DNA of 62,415 bases, taken from NCBI GenBank assembly GCA_016839445.1, contig JAEOUG010000100.1, positions 1 through 62,415 on the forward strand, written 5' to 3'. Within the stretch, counting starts at the first letter, position 1. The number at the start of each line of letters is the position of its first letter. The stretch comes from Candidatus Thorarchaeota archaeon. GTDB taxonomy: Archaea > Asgardarchaeota > Thorarchaeia > Thorarchaeales > Thorarchaeaceae. A program made the position numbers and the translations under genes. Shown here in pieces: positions 35,921 to 45,506 of this stretch. A model generated the notes under the pieces. It was not told where the DNA came from. It saw nothing but the letters and a program-made list of their open reading frames with translations, and did no database searches.

Positions 35921-38830
35921 GTGGCGAAGAAAAACAAGAAGGGTGTCTTAAAGGGCAGCCGCCTCTGGTCACTGACATATGCCTTGTCGTCGCTTAGGAC
36001 ACACAAGGTCCGCAATACTGGCATAGCTCTTATCCTAGCTATCAGTATTGCTGTTCCCACCACAGTCTTTGCCTGGACAGAGACCGGTATGCAGCTAGCT
36101 GTTCGCGAGTACTTCGATGACAACGCATACCAGTTCAGCCTTAGCAACGACCCCGGCAACCATGACTATGCCGCGTTGTTTGCGGCACAGGACCAAGCTC
36201 TGGCCAGTCCGTTTACAGAATACGCGCAAGTGACTCCTAGCACGGTAGGGCTACTTCGGCTTGATGGAATCACGCCTGAGTGGGAGGACTACTACATGTC
36301 CGGGCTGAACTACTTGCTGGGCAAGAAGGATGCTCGAATTATTGTGGTTGATCAAGAGATACTGAGTGTTTGGAGGAATGAACTCGAATATGAGGGGAAC
36401 TTCTCACTCAATGTGGGCAAGGTCTTGGTTTCCCAGCGTTTCGTGGACACCGCATACCAGGTGACTGGGGTTGAGCTCGGTATCGGCGACGTGATTAGCA
36501 TCGACGTGCTACGGCACTACTACAGTCCACCAGTAGGACGTCCGTTCGATCCACTCCTCTTGAACCGCCAGATTGTGTACAATGTCACTATTGGTGCCAT
36601 CTTCCGAGTGGTTCGGCCTTCTATTGTGTCCAATTCCTATCCTCCAATACTTCGAGCCAATTGGGACCCACTTGATCCTCCTGAGTCAGTGCTGGGAATC
36701 AGCGACTCCATCATCATGCTGGATGACCAACTGGGCCCGGCTTCTGTGGAGGAAATCACGAACCACGGATTCTTTTCTCCTGTAGGATTCATTCGTGGCT
36801 CCTCTGATGGCCTCATTTCTGCAGGGTCCGAGAACGCCGCTGAGAATCTGCTCTTGTTGAAGATTCAGATAGAAGAGGAGAACGAAGTGGTTGCAGTAAG
36901 GGGCCTTGACAACGTCGAGGAGTTGCAGACCCACCTCACCACCTACCTCCAGAGTCAGGTTCTTGTCATTCTAGCACTACCAATCATGATAATGAGCCTG
37001 ATGCTGACCATCTTCACATCAGAGAGCTCTGTTGCGAACCGTCGTGGAGAAATCAGTGCGCTTCGATCTAAGGGGGCCTCGTTCGGGCAGGTATTCGCAG
37101 GCTTTGTGTGGGAAGCCACGATTCTGGCTGTCGTAGGTCTGACGTTTGGCATCCTGTTCAGCGCCTTTATGGCCCCACTCATGGGTTCATCCACAGGACT
37201 CCTTACCTTCGATCCGTTCAAGTATGCTGTATTCCTCGGTGAGCTCGACTTCCCGCTGGAGTCCCTTGGCATCGCAGCTGCTATCGCATTCTTCCTTCCA
37301 GCTTCCTATCTCGTACATGTCCAACGGAGGATTGATGTGAGCGAGATTGGGCAGCCCACTATTCGAGCGACCTTCGAGATACCTGAGGAGGTCAATGTCT
37401 GGGTCTACATCATCGCCTTGGCTGGCACTCTCTCGCTATTGCTGGCCATGCCGGTGCTTATGACCCCTACCGGGGCAAACGCGCTCCTTCAGATTGTGGC
37501 TGCCACAGGCATTCTGTTCCTCGCCTCCTACCTGGGTTCGCGGGCAATGAGACTCATCACAGCCGATGCATCAGAGCGCTCCGGTCGAGTTCTCGGAGAA
37601 AAGAAGCTCTATCTCACTCAGAGCCTTAGAAAGAGGAAGGGTCAATTCATACCGCTTCTGGTCATTCTGACGCTCACACTGACAACAACTAGCATGATGC
37701 TCATACAGACGGCTAGCTTCGAGAATACGGTCGCAAATGAGATGACCTATGCACTTGGAGCTGATGTCAGAGTCGAGACCTATGACAAGAACCTCGATTG
37801 GATCTCGACCCTGGAGTCATATGAGAACGTCACGGCCTACACGCCCATCATCACGAGCCTCTCCTCGAGAGATGCCGAGTCCTTTTATGTCAAGGGCATT
37901 GATGCAGATGACTATCTGAGCCTAGGGCGATTCAAACCGTCGAGCTTTGTGAGCGGTACCGCTAGCCAAGTGCTTAGTGCTCTGAATTCCACCGATGATG
38001 GCATCATCATAAGTCAGTTCTACGCAGAGCTCTGGAATGTGACGGTGGGATCTCTCTTCACGTTTCAGCTCACGACAAGTACAGGCTCCAAGATTCCCAT
38101 CTCATGCGAGATCGTTGGCATCATGAGGAGTGCTCCAGGCTTTGGGATGGCATCCACAAGGGATTTGGAAGGCGTGCCCTTTGGCGCATACTTCGGCTTC
38201 CAGCCTGGCCTCGGAGGCTTCGCCCTCAGTAACGTCAATTGGCTCTCTTGGGCTACTGGCATCAACGAGACAGACACATTCCTAGTTGGCACGAATTCGC
38301 CTGAGGCATCTCAAGCACTAGTCGATGAGGTCCTGGCTGACGAATGGAACGAGGTCTTCACTCCCGACACAATTGACCTCGGCTCGGATTCGGTTGCCGG
38401 GCTCTTCCTGGCTGGAATCGAAGGGCTGACCATGATAAGCTTCGTACTCTGCGCAGCAATGGGTCTGACTTCCATAATCCTGTTCCTTGGGGCTGCAGTG
38501 GCTGAGAGAGAGCCAGAGTACGCCCTCTTCAGAGCCATTGGCGGGACTAAGAGACAGATTGTCGCCCTTGTCTTCGGCGAGTTCGCCGGCAGCGTGTTCG
38601 CGGCCGTGCTTATCAGCTTCGGACTCGGTCTGCTGTTTGGATACACCATGACACTGCTTACGTTTGGCATATCCACGATATCTCCAATACTCCCGAAGGT
38701 TCTGACGTTCCCGGTCTTCGTGATGCTGCTGACAATAGCCTTCGAGGCTGTTGCTCTTACGCTGACATGCTACATACCCGCGCGCAGGGCGGGTAACACA
38801 GACCCTGCGGAAGTTCTGAGAAACCTATGA
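35921..38830 (+). CDS. FtsX-like ABC permease 2 (paralogue of permease 1)
   Basis: YALSSLRTHKVRNTGIALILAISIAVPTTVFAW; YALFRAIGGTKRQIVALVF; PARRAGNTDPAEVLRNL; 9-nt spacer with GAGGTGAT ribosome-binding site. Confidence 0.92.
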   Translation: MAKKNKKGVLKGSRLWSLTYALSSLRTHKVRNTGIALILAISIAVPTTVFAWTETGMQLAVREYFDDNAYQFSLSNDPGNHDYAALFAAQDQALASPFTEYAQVTPSTVGLLRLDGITPEWEDYYMSGLNYLLGKKDARIIVVDQEILSVWRNELEYEGNFSLNVGKVLVSQRFVDTAYQVTGVELGIGDVISIDVLRHYYSPPVGRPFDPLLLNRQIVYNVTIGAIFRVVRPSIVSNSYPPILRANWDPLDPPESVLGISDSIIMLDDQLGPASVEEITNHGFFSPVGFIRGSSDGLISAGSENAAENLLLLKIQIEEENEVVAVRGLDNVEELQTHLTTYLQSQVLVILALPIMIMSLMLTIFTSESSVANRRGEISALRSKGASFGQVFAGFVWEATILAVVGLTFGILFSAFMAPLMGSSTGLLTFDPFKYAVFLGELDFPLESLGIAAAIAFFLPASYLVHVQRRIDVSEIGQPTIRATFEIPEEVNVWVYIIALAGTLSLLLAMPVLMTPTGANALLQIVAATGILFLASYLGSRAMRLITADASERSGRVLGEKKLYLTQSLRKRKGQFIPLLVILTLTLTTTSMMLIQTASFENTVANEMTYALGADVRVETYDKNLDWISTLESYENVTAYTPIITSLSSRDAESFYVKGIDADDYLSLGRFKPSSFVSGTASQVLSALNSTDDGIIISQFYAELWNVTVGSLFTFQLTTSTGSKIPISCEIVGIMRSAPGFGMASTRDLEGVPFGAYFGFQPGLGGFALSNVNWLSWATGINETDTFLVGTNSPEASQALVDEVLADEWNEVFTPDTIDLGSDSVAGLFLAGIEGLTMISFVLCAAMGLTSIILFLGAAVAEREPEYALFRAIGGTKRQIVALVFGEFAGSVFAAVLISFGLGLLFGYTMTLLTFGISTISPILPKVLTFPVFVMLLTIAFEAVALTLTCYIPARRAGNTDPAEVLRNL

Positions 38831-38833
38831 GGT

Positions 38834-39868
38834 ATGATAATGACTACGATTGAAGTTGAAGAAGAACTAGACCTGTACGGCGACCTGCCCGACGATGTTG
38901 TCGTCAGCGTCAACGACTGCTACAAGATCTACAAGGCCCAAGAGCTGGAAGTGGTCGCCCTCAGCGGTGTATCGCTACAGATTCTAGAAGGCAAGATCAT
39001 GGCGGTAGTTGGTCCTAGCGGATCGGGCAAGACAACCCTGATCAACGTCATAGGCGGTATCACCAAGGCCACTGTCGGCAAAGTCTACTGGGCTAATCTC
39101 AGGACCGATATCACGAAACTCAGTGAGCGCGTACTCACTGAGGCACGACGGAACTTCATAGGTTTCCACTTCCAAGTGAACAATCTGCTTCCCCACCTCA
39201 ACGCATGGCAGAACGTGGAGCTGGCGGCTCGAATCGCAGGAGTGCCACGGAAGCTTCGAAAGGACAGAGTGGATCGGCTCATCAAGCTTGTCGGGCTGGA
39301 GGAGCGGAGGAGAAACAAGGCCACAACCCTGAGCGGTGGTGAGAAGTCACGCGTCGCCATAGCGAGTGCTCTTGTGAACCTCATCGATACTGAAGGGAAA
39401 GGACTGGTCTTATGTGACGAGCCTACAGGCGACTTGGATCCTGAGACCGGTGAGAGAATTCTGGACTTGTTTCAGGAGCTGAACGAGACCATTGGCACCT
39501 CGTTCTTCATTGTCACACACAGCCAACAGGTTGCTTCAAAGGCAGATGTCACAGTGGAGCTTCGTGATGGTGTGATCTCTGGATTCCATCAGGCTGGCAT
39601 CGATCTTGACATGCTTGATACGACCCGCATTGTCCGTCTTGATGACAAGCATCGCCTGCCCATGCCAACGGACCTGCTAGACCTGGCAGGAAATCCGCGT
39701 GAGTTCAGGCTGACCTACGCTGATGACAGGTTCATTCTTGTGCCTCAGACAGGTGAGGTTGTAGACTCCATGCGAATCAAGAAGTCAAGGACCTGCCGTG
39801 TCTGCGCATATGAGATACCACCCGGGAAGTTCATCTGCCCCAATTGTGGTAGCCAAGTATCAGCATAG
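38834..39868 (+). CDS. ABC transporter ATP-binding protein with C-terminal zinc ribbon
   Basis: GPSGSGKTTLINVIGG; LSGGEKSRVAIASAL; LVLCDEPTGDLDPETG; C-terminal CRVCAYEIPPGKFICPNCGSQ. Confidence 0.92.
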   Translation: MIMTTIEVEEELDLYGDLPDDVVVSVNDCYKIYKAQELEVVALSGVSLQILEGKIMAVVGPSGSGKTTLINVIGGITKATVGKVYWANLRTDITKLSERVLTEARRNFIGFHFQVNNLLPHLNAWQNVELAARIAGVPRKLRKDRVDRLIKLVGLEERRRNKATTLSGGEKSRVAIASALVNLIDTEGKGLVLCDEPTGDLDPETGERILDLFQELNETIGTSFFIVTHSQQVASKADVTVELRDGVISGFHQAGIDLDMLDTTRIVRLDDKHRLPMPTDLLDLAGNPREFRLTYADDRFILVPQTGEVVDSMRIKKSRTCRVCAYEIPPGKFICPNCGSQVSA

Positions 39869-39879
39869 TCTCGAGATGG

Positions 39880-40365
39880 CTAGCGACTTGCCTCTGGTGA
39901 GTCGCGCCTCTTGAACAGGGCAACCAGCTGTTCTATAGTGGTCCAAGTATCCATGTACTTCCGAATCAGACGACGCTCTCGCTTCAGAATCTTCACTCTA
40001 AGAAGCTCGAGTTCCTTCTCGATGAACCTGTGGATTTCTTTGCCCTCTTTGTCGAAATCCGTGAGAATCAGAACCTGTCCGCTATCCCCCGCCGCCGAAG
40101 CTATCTTCTGCACTAGGTCCGCTCTTCTGAGTTTCGTCTGAGTCTTGATGATTGGGGCCCTGAGCCCCAGGTCTCTCAGAATCCGTACATCTCGTTTGCC
40201 CTCTACGACGACTACTAGCTGGGGATAGCTTCCATCAAGGGCCTGAATGAAGTCGACGAGTTCTCGCTCGTTCTCCTTCAGCCTCATATTGCGCTTTGTG
40301 GCAAGCGTTCTCTCTCTGAACGCAGCTCTCTTCTCTCTTGCCGCTTTGTTCTTTTCTTCTTCCAA
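39880..40365 (-). CDS. Toprim-domain protein
   Basis: LVVVVEGKRDVRILRDLGL and VLILTDFDKEGKE (Toprim E and DxD motifs). Confidence 0.85.
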   Translation of the reverse strand: MEEEKNKAAREKRAAFRERTLATKRNMRLKENERELVDFIQALDGSYPQLVVVVEGKRDVRILRDLGLRAPIIKTQTKLRRADLVQKIASAAGDSGQVLILTDFDKEGKEIHRFIEKELELLRVKILKRERRLIRKYMDTWTTIEQLVALFKRRDSPEASR

Positions 40366-40383
40366 AGGCTACACCACGCCCGT

Positions 40384-41427
40384 CTAGGGGAATACTGCAA
40401 CCTTCATGGTCTTGCCCTCACTCATCTGCTCAAGAGCCTGATTGATATCCTTCAAGGGCATCTCATGAGAGATCAGGAGGTCAGGTTCTACATCTCTGGC
40501 GATGATCAGTCTAAGGGCCTGCTCGACGTGCCTAGGTTTGAGGTGGAATACTCCCTTGATTGTCAACTGTCCATAGTGGAACCTACCTGTATCCAGCTCG
40601 AACTTGGTTCCCGAAGCCGCACCCCCAAACAGAACGGTCGTCCCAGCGTCGCGAGTCATGTCCACTGCTTGTTCCCAGGTCTGGCGGACTCCAACCGCCT
40701 CGATGACCACGTCAGCTCCCCGACCCGAGGTCTCTTCCCTTACTCTCTCAACGGGGTTCTCAACGGCAGGATCCACAACAATGTCTGCCCCTGCCTTCAG
40801 AGCAGTGTCTCTTCGCAGTTGGGCCAGATCTGAGGCTATCACGGTGGATGCGCCATTCTTCTTCGCTAACATGATGAGCATCTGCCCGATGGGCCCTGCA
40901 CCGATGACTACCACAGTGTCTCCCATCTGGATGTTAGATTCCTCGATTCCGTGCACCACGCAGGCCAGTGGCTCGGTCAGAGCAGCGTGTTTGAATGAGA
41001 GCGAGTCTGGAATCGGATGCGTATTCCACCTGACAACGCTAGCGGGCACTCTGATATACTCTGCAAATGCGCCGTTTACCAAGTTCTCTTTCAGGTGTGA
41101 GCATAGATTGGGCATGTCTCTCTTGCAGTAGAAGCAGTCGCCGCATGGTGCTGAATTGGTGGCAACGACTCGCATACCAGTCTCAAAGCCTTCCACACCA
41201 ACGCCTGTCTCTTCTATCGTTCCAGCGTATTCGTGGCCGAAGAGTGCCGGCGTCTGGCGAATCAGAAGAGGATGACCTCTCTTGTAGGTCTTCACGTCTG
41301 TTCCACATGTGAGTGCGGTTCCCACCTTTACGAGGAGTTCCCCAGGGCCTATCTCTGGAATGTCTGTCTCCTCGTATTTGACGTCGCCTACTCCGTAATA
41401 CATCGCGGCTTTCATTCTGCGAGTCAT
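40384..41427 (-). CDS. Zinc-dependent alcohol dehydrogenase (MDR family)
   Basis: MTRRMKAAMYYGVGDVKYEE; GHEYAGTIEETG; GDCFYCKRDMPNLCSH structural zinc; VVVIGAGPIGQMLIM. Confidence 0.9.
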   Translation of the reverse strand: MTRRMKAAMYYGVGDVKYEETDIPEIGPGELLVKVGTALTCGTDVKTYKRGHPLLIRQTPALFGHEYAGTIEETGVGVEGFETGMRVVATNSAPCGDCFYCKRDMPNLCSHLKENLVNGAFAEYIRVPASVVRWNTHPIPDSLSFKHAALTEPLACVVHGIEESNIQMGDTVVVIGAGPIGQMLIMLAKKNGASTVIASDLAQLRRDTALKAGADIVVDPAVENPVERVREETSGRGADVVIEAVGVRQTWEQAVDMTRDAGTTVLFGGAASGTKFELDTGRFHYGQLTIKGVFHLKPRHVEQALRLIIARDVEPDLLISHEMPLKDINQALEQMSEGKTMKVAVFP

Positions 41428-41524
41428 TGGAATCTCATCAGGTGTCCGCTTGGTCTGCATAAATGGGTTACTGACCGCAATCCTTAATGTGCCGCTGAGG
41501 CGTTCGAACGATGGCCGTGAGACT

Positions 41525-41977
41525 ATGCGAGTCAAGTCAAGATATCCGGAGCGACTGGAGTACCACGCATCAAGCAAGTGGGACGGGAAGACGGGTGGAC
41601 AAGTGACCACGAGCGAAGATCGCAAGATTGTCTTTGATACACCGAAGAGCTTCGGAGGTAATGGCGAGGGCATTTGCCCTGACGAGATGTTTGTTGGTGC
41701 TGTCCTCGGGTGTCTGAACAACACATTCATGGATTTCCAGCGTCGCTTCGAGATGGTTGTCAAGAGCTTTGAGCTGAGGGGTGTTGCTACTGCCGAGTTC
41801 GATGGGACTGGGTACAAGATCATAGGCCTCAAGATTGATGGAAGAGTGATAGTAGGGGAGGACGAGAAAGAGGTGGGCGAACGCTGCGTGGAGCTGATGA
41901 AGGAGTACTGTCATCTGACACGCACGATAAGGGATTGCCTCCCTACCGAATACCACGTCGAGGTCCTTGAGGAGTAG
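41525..41977 (+). CDS. OsmC-family protein
   Basis: GICPDEMFVGAVLGCLNNTFMDFQ...GRVIVGEDEKEVGERCVELMKEYCHLTRTI. Confidence 0.82.
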   Translation: MRVKSRYPERLEYHASSKWDGKTGGQVTTSEDRKIVFDTPKSFGGNGEGICPDEMFVGAVLGCLNNTFMDFQRRFEMVVKSFELRGVATAEFDGTGYKIIGLKIDGRVIVGEDEKEVGERCVELMKEYCHLTRTIRDCLPTEYHVEVLEE

Positions 41978-41989
41978 TTGCCCCAAATC

Positions 41990-42469
41990 CTACGTCATTA
42001 GGTCTGCAATACGTGCCATGTATTTCTCGATGTTCTTCCATTGGCCTCCTCTGAAGAAGACACTACTGCAATACTCACAGAGCCAGAACTCGTCATAGTG
42101 ATTGAAGGTCTGGTCGAAGACAAGGCCCTTGATCCTATCCTTCTCATCGGCAAAGATGTGGACTAATGCACCATTGCACTTCGTGCATCTTGATAGAGCA
42201 GGATCCGCCACGGCCTCTATACCGAACCTCATGAAGACCGAGGCAACACGCTCGTCAACGGTTCCGCGCACGAGCATGCACTCAGTCCCATCATCTGCCG
42301 CCCTTCTGCTCAGCTCCTCATCGGCAGTGAGAAGCACTCGGCTGTCGTCACGAGCTATTCTAAGCAAATCGTCATCGTCTGTCTTTGGTGAGTAGTACGT
42401 ATCACACCCAACAAGACGTAGCCAAGTGGCTAGCCTGCCCAACATAGCATCGACCACGAAACGGTTCAT
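41990..42469 (-). CDS. Mut7-C RNase (PIN-like) domain protein with zinc ribbon
   Basis: RFVVDAMLGRLATWLRLVGCDT; VLLTADEELSRRA; CTKCNGAL...WLCEYCSSVFFRGGQWKNI. Confidence 0.92.
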   Translation of the reverse strand: MNRFVVDAMLGRLATWLRLVGCDTYYSPKTDDDDLLRIARDDSRVLLTADEELSRRAADDGTECMLVRGTVDERVASVFMRFGIEAVADPALSRCTKCNGALVHIFADEKDRIKGLVFDQTFNHYDEFWLCEYCSSVFFRGGQWKNIEKYMARIADLMT

Positions 42470-43365
42470 TCTCTCTCACCGAAGTACAACCTTGCCGCAT
42501 TTTTCCACATGACTGCTTCAATCTCCTCATCAGTCACCTGTCGATAGCCCTCTGCAATCAGACGCTCCGGCAATCTCAGGTTGGAGAAGAAGTGTACCCA
42601 TCTCTTCAGTGGCATTGCGTGTTCGAAGAGCGGATAATCACTCCCGAAGATCATCCTGTTTGGGAAGACCTTCCAGAGCTTGGCTTCTGCAATCATCTCG
42701 TAGACCCTCGAAGTGGCTGATGCTGCGAAGTGCTGCCAACCGGACACGTCCACTGAAACGTTAGGGTTCTTCGAGGCAACCATGATAGCTTCCTCGTGCC
42801 AAGGTGTTCCCACATGTGCCAGTACAATCTTCAAGGCAGGGAAGTCGGCAGCCACCTTGTCCATGTATACTGGCTTGGCGTATTTGACATGCTTGAATCG
42901 CGAGGTGAATCCGGTGTGAACGACAACGGGCACCTCGAGGTCGACACATAGCTGATAGAATGGGTAGAACTCATCGCTGTCAGGATAGAATCCATTGGGC
43001 GGGTATATCTTCCATCCACTGCACCCCTTCTTTGTTATGGCACGCTCAAGTTCTCTCAGTCCTTCTTCGCCCCTCCTCGGGTCCAGACCCACGAACGTAA
43101 TCAGCTTCGACTTCTCTGACACTTCGTCAGCGTGCCAGTCAGTCTTCTCTATCAAGCTCAGAGGCATGTCCTGGTTGAGGCCGCTGTCTATAGGCAGAAT
43201 GACGGCACGTTCTACTCCACTATCGTCCATGGCCGCTTCGAGGGCACCTATGGGAGAGTCAAGTCTTGGCTCTACTCCAGCTCGCTCCGCAGCGATTCTC
43301 CGTGCCTCAAGGTCTGACTCGGCAATCATGTTTCTAGTCCATGTGTGGACGTGTGCATCAATCAC
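42466..43365 (-). CDS. Amidohydrolase-2 family TIM-barrel hydrolase
   Basis: MIDAHVHTW; VVVHTGFTSRFKHVKYAKP; IVLAHVGTPWHEEA; IFGSDYPLF. Confidence 0.88.
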   Translation of the reverse strand: MIDAHVHTWTRNMIAESDLEARRIAAERAGVEPRLDSPIGALEAAMDDSGVERAVILPIDSGLNQDMPLSLIEKTDWHADEVSEKSKLITFVGLDPRRGEEGLRELERAITKKGCSGWKIYPPNGFYPDSDEFYPFYQLCVDLEVPVVVHTGFTSRFKHVKYAKPVYMDKVAADFPALKIVLAHVGTPWHEEAIMVASKNPNVSVDVSGWQHFAASATSRVYEMIAEAKLWKVFPNRMIFGSDYPLFEHAMPLKRWVHFFSNLRLPERLIAEGYRQVTDEEIEAVMWKNAARLYFGERE

Positions 43366-43389
43366 TCTCAGCTCTTTCCTCTCCTGCCC

Positions 43390-44241
43390 TCATGGTTTTC
43401 TCAGCCTCTCGTGCACCTTCCGGAGGAGGTCGATTCTCTGCGCAGGAACCGTTACCTCTCCCATTTGAGCATGTGATGGGTCTCCATGATAGTCACTGCC
43501 CCCAGTCTCGATAAGTCCTAGCTTCTCTGCTGCGGAGCGCAGCGATTCAAGTGATCCATGTGTAGCCACATTACCATAGTCGTATTCCACCTCGACCCCC
43601 TCAAGTCCGTGAGCACGGAGACCTGAGAGGAGCTCGAAGTGATCCGCCTCCGCGATCATGAGGGGGTGGGCTATTACCGGGACCGCTGCCATATCCATGA
43701 GGAGACGTATCGCCTCCACCGTGTCAATCCTCTCCTTGGGAACGTAGGCAGGTCTTCCTCTGGCAAGGAATCTATCAAACGCCTCTTGCGTATCTTCAAC
43801 AACACCCTTGTCCACTAGGATTCTGGCCAGATGAGGTCTTCCGGGCGACTTCACACCCCGCAGTTCTTCGTCAATGTCGGATTCTGCGATTTCGATTCCC
43901 ATGGTGTTCAGTCTTCTGACCATTCTTGGGAATCTCTCCCTCCGTATCTTCCCCACTCCACGCAGACGGTTTCTGAGTGAGGAGGGCCCCCAGCTGACGA
44001 AATAGCCTAAGAGATGAATCTCAAGTCCTCTGTATTCGGTGCTGATCTCAACTCCTGGCACTCGCTGGAGTGGTTCTGGCGCATCGCAGCTGAGGAATTC
44101 CTCATTCCCGTCGAGGACATCATGATCGGTAAGGGCTATCCCTCCCAGCCCCATCCCCGCTGCGCGCTTTACGAGCCTTTCCGGAGATTCGAGGCCATCA
44201 GAGACGTTAGAGTGAAGATGCAGGTCAGCACGGTCCTTCAC
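43390..44241 (-). CDS. PHP-domain phosphoesterase
   Basis: ADLHLHSNVSDGLESPERLVKRA; GIALTDHDVLDG; IETGGSDYHGD. Confidence 0.92.
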   Translation of the reverse strand: MKDRADLHLHSNVSDGLESPERLVKRAAGMGLGGIALTDHDVLDGNEEFLSCDAPEPLQRVPGVEISTEYRGLEIHLLGYFVSWGPSSLRNRLRGVGKIRRERFPRMVRRLNTMGIEIAESDIDEELRGVKSPGRPHLARILVDKGVVEDTQEAFDRFLARGRPAYVPKERIDTVEAIRLLMDMAAVPVIAHPLMIAEADHFELLSGLRAHGLEGVEVEYDYGNVATHGSLESLRSAAEKLGLIETGGSDYHGDPSHAQMGEVTVPAQRIDLLRKVHERLRKP

Positions 44242-44641
44242 GAGTTGCAGCCTCCTGTTGTAGTTTCTCTATGAGTCTTCTGACCCTGTGACAGACGCCT
44301 CTAATCTCGTCTCTACTCACCGTGCTTCTTGAAGGGCAGTCCCCATCAGTCACGCATTTTCTCTTCTTGGCGTGATAGACGATTGGGTAGTATCTGCACC
44401 CCTCTGGACGATGCTCGTATATCCTGCAAAGTTTGGATTCAGTGTCATAGAAATAGCAGAATCCATCCACGTTCCTCAGCTCACAGAACCCATCCTCCTC
44501 CCGCACAAGGTACTCACTTCGGGAGTATCCCAATGAGTCAATGCGCTCTGCATCTTCTCTCGTCAGGGTCATTTCGGTCTCTGCGCAGCAGAGTCTAACA
44601 TCATCGCAGGAGCCGTCATGGTTGCAGATGAACGGGGTCAA
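44225..44641 (-). CDS. YkgJ-type zinc/iron-chelating cysteine cluster protein
   Basis: CNHDGSCDDVRLCC; CYFYDTESKLCRIYEHRPEGCRYYPI. Confidence 0.8.
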   Translation of the reverse strand: MTPFICNHDGSCDDVRLCCAETEMTLTREDAERIDSLGYSRSEYLVREEDGFCELRNVDGFCYFYDTESKLCRIYEHRPEGCRYYPIVYHAKKRKCVTDGDCPSRSTVSRDEIRGVCHRVRRLIEKLQQEAATREGPC

Positions 44642-44845
44642 GATTCAGCGTATCCTTCGTATCCTATCAGAATGAATCGGTCAGATTGCGGTTTATTGGG
44701 TCATCACGATGATGAGTCGCTCTCCATCCCTGCTGTCATCATCATCCCGATGCTCCGCATTGGCCGCTGACCGCTATATACCGTTTGTTGTACACTCTCT
44801 ACGATTTTCGCATGTTATTATAGTAAGTTGCGACCTTCTCTGCTC

Positions 44846-45163
44846 ATGTCATCTCCAAGAATGGAAATAGAAAAGGCGCGAGACACTGTGTCAAGGAACA
44901 TCTTGACAATCCTGGCGACTCTCAAGTGCGATGAGTCTGTGAAGGGAGAGTCAATGAAGCTACTGGAGGCGTCCGCTGAAGCCGGCCTTCTCACAGCAAC
45001 GGGGCCAGAAGGACAGGCAGCAGGTATTGTCTATGTTTCGTGTATTCTGGCCAGGAAACGTTTGAGTCAAGCAGTGATAGGAAGGGCTGCTGGGGTGTCT
45101 TCAGGCGTTGTGGGCAAGAACTACATCAGAATTGCCCGTGGCCTAGGCTATGGTGAGCGCTAG
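44846..45163 (+). CDS. Single cyclin-box TFB-like protein (mini-TFB)
   Basis: SMKLLEASAEAGLLTATGPEGQAAGIVYVSCILARKRLSQAVIGRAAGVSSGVVGKNYIRIARGLG resembles the second cyclin repeat of TFB; no N-terminal zinc ribbon. Confidence 0.72.
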   Translation: MSSPRMEIEKARDTVSRNILTILATLKCDESVKGESMKLLEASAEAGLLTATGPEGQAAGIVYVSCILARKRLSQAVIGRAAGVSSGVVGKNYIRIARGLGYGER

Positions 45164-45408
45164 TCACTTCTCCTAGAGAGGCGGCGGGAGGGAGAGAGGT
45201 TCTTCTTCAGATCTTGTGATTCCTCGGTCTGGATAGACGGCGCACTCACTGGAAGGCTCTTCCCAGTGATTCGCTGAAATGCGCGGCCACGAGCCTTGTT
45301 GATATAATCCATGAGATTGGTTGGCTGTGCCATAGCTCCCAGCATCAGCTGTCGACGCCTGTTGAACAGATTGAGGAATCTCTCGACTATGTTCATCGCT
45401 CTTTCCAC
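45160..45408 (-). CDS. Small basic protein, unknown function
   Basis: 82-aa ORF ending in a shared CTAG stop. Confidence 0.45.
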   Translation of the reverse strand: MERAMNIVERFLNLFNRRRQLMLGAMAQPTNLMDYINKARGRAFQRITGKSLPVSAPSIQTEESQDLKKNLSPSRRLSRRSD

Positions 45409-45506
45409 CCTCTGATTCAGTCAGATTGCACAAAAGCCTTTGGAAACATCACTGAGCCAAAGCGCTAAATAGTATCCTCAAGCATCCCCGCCTAGTTTTT
45501 CCTGAG

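Noticed and set aside
44709-44770. Possible C/D-box sRNA (ATGATGA at 44709 and CTGA at 44767) in the gap upstream of the mini-TFB gene
   Set aside because: No convincing D'/C' boxes at the expected spacing and no clear terminal stem; simple motifs like these occur by chance.
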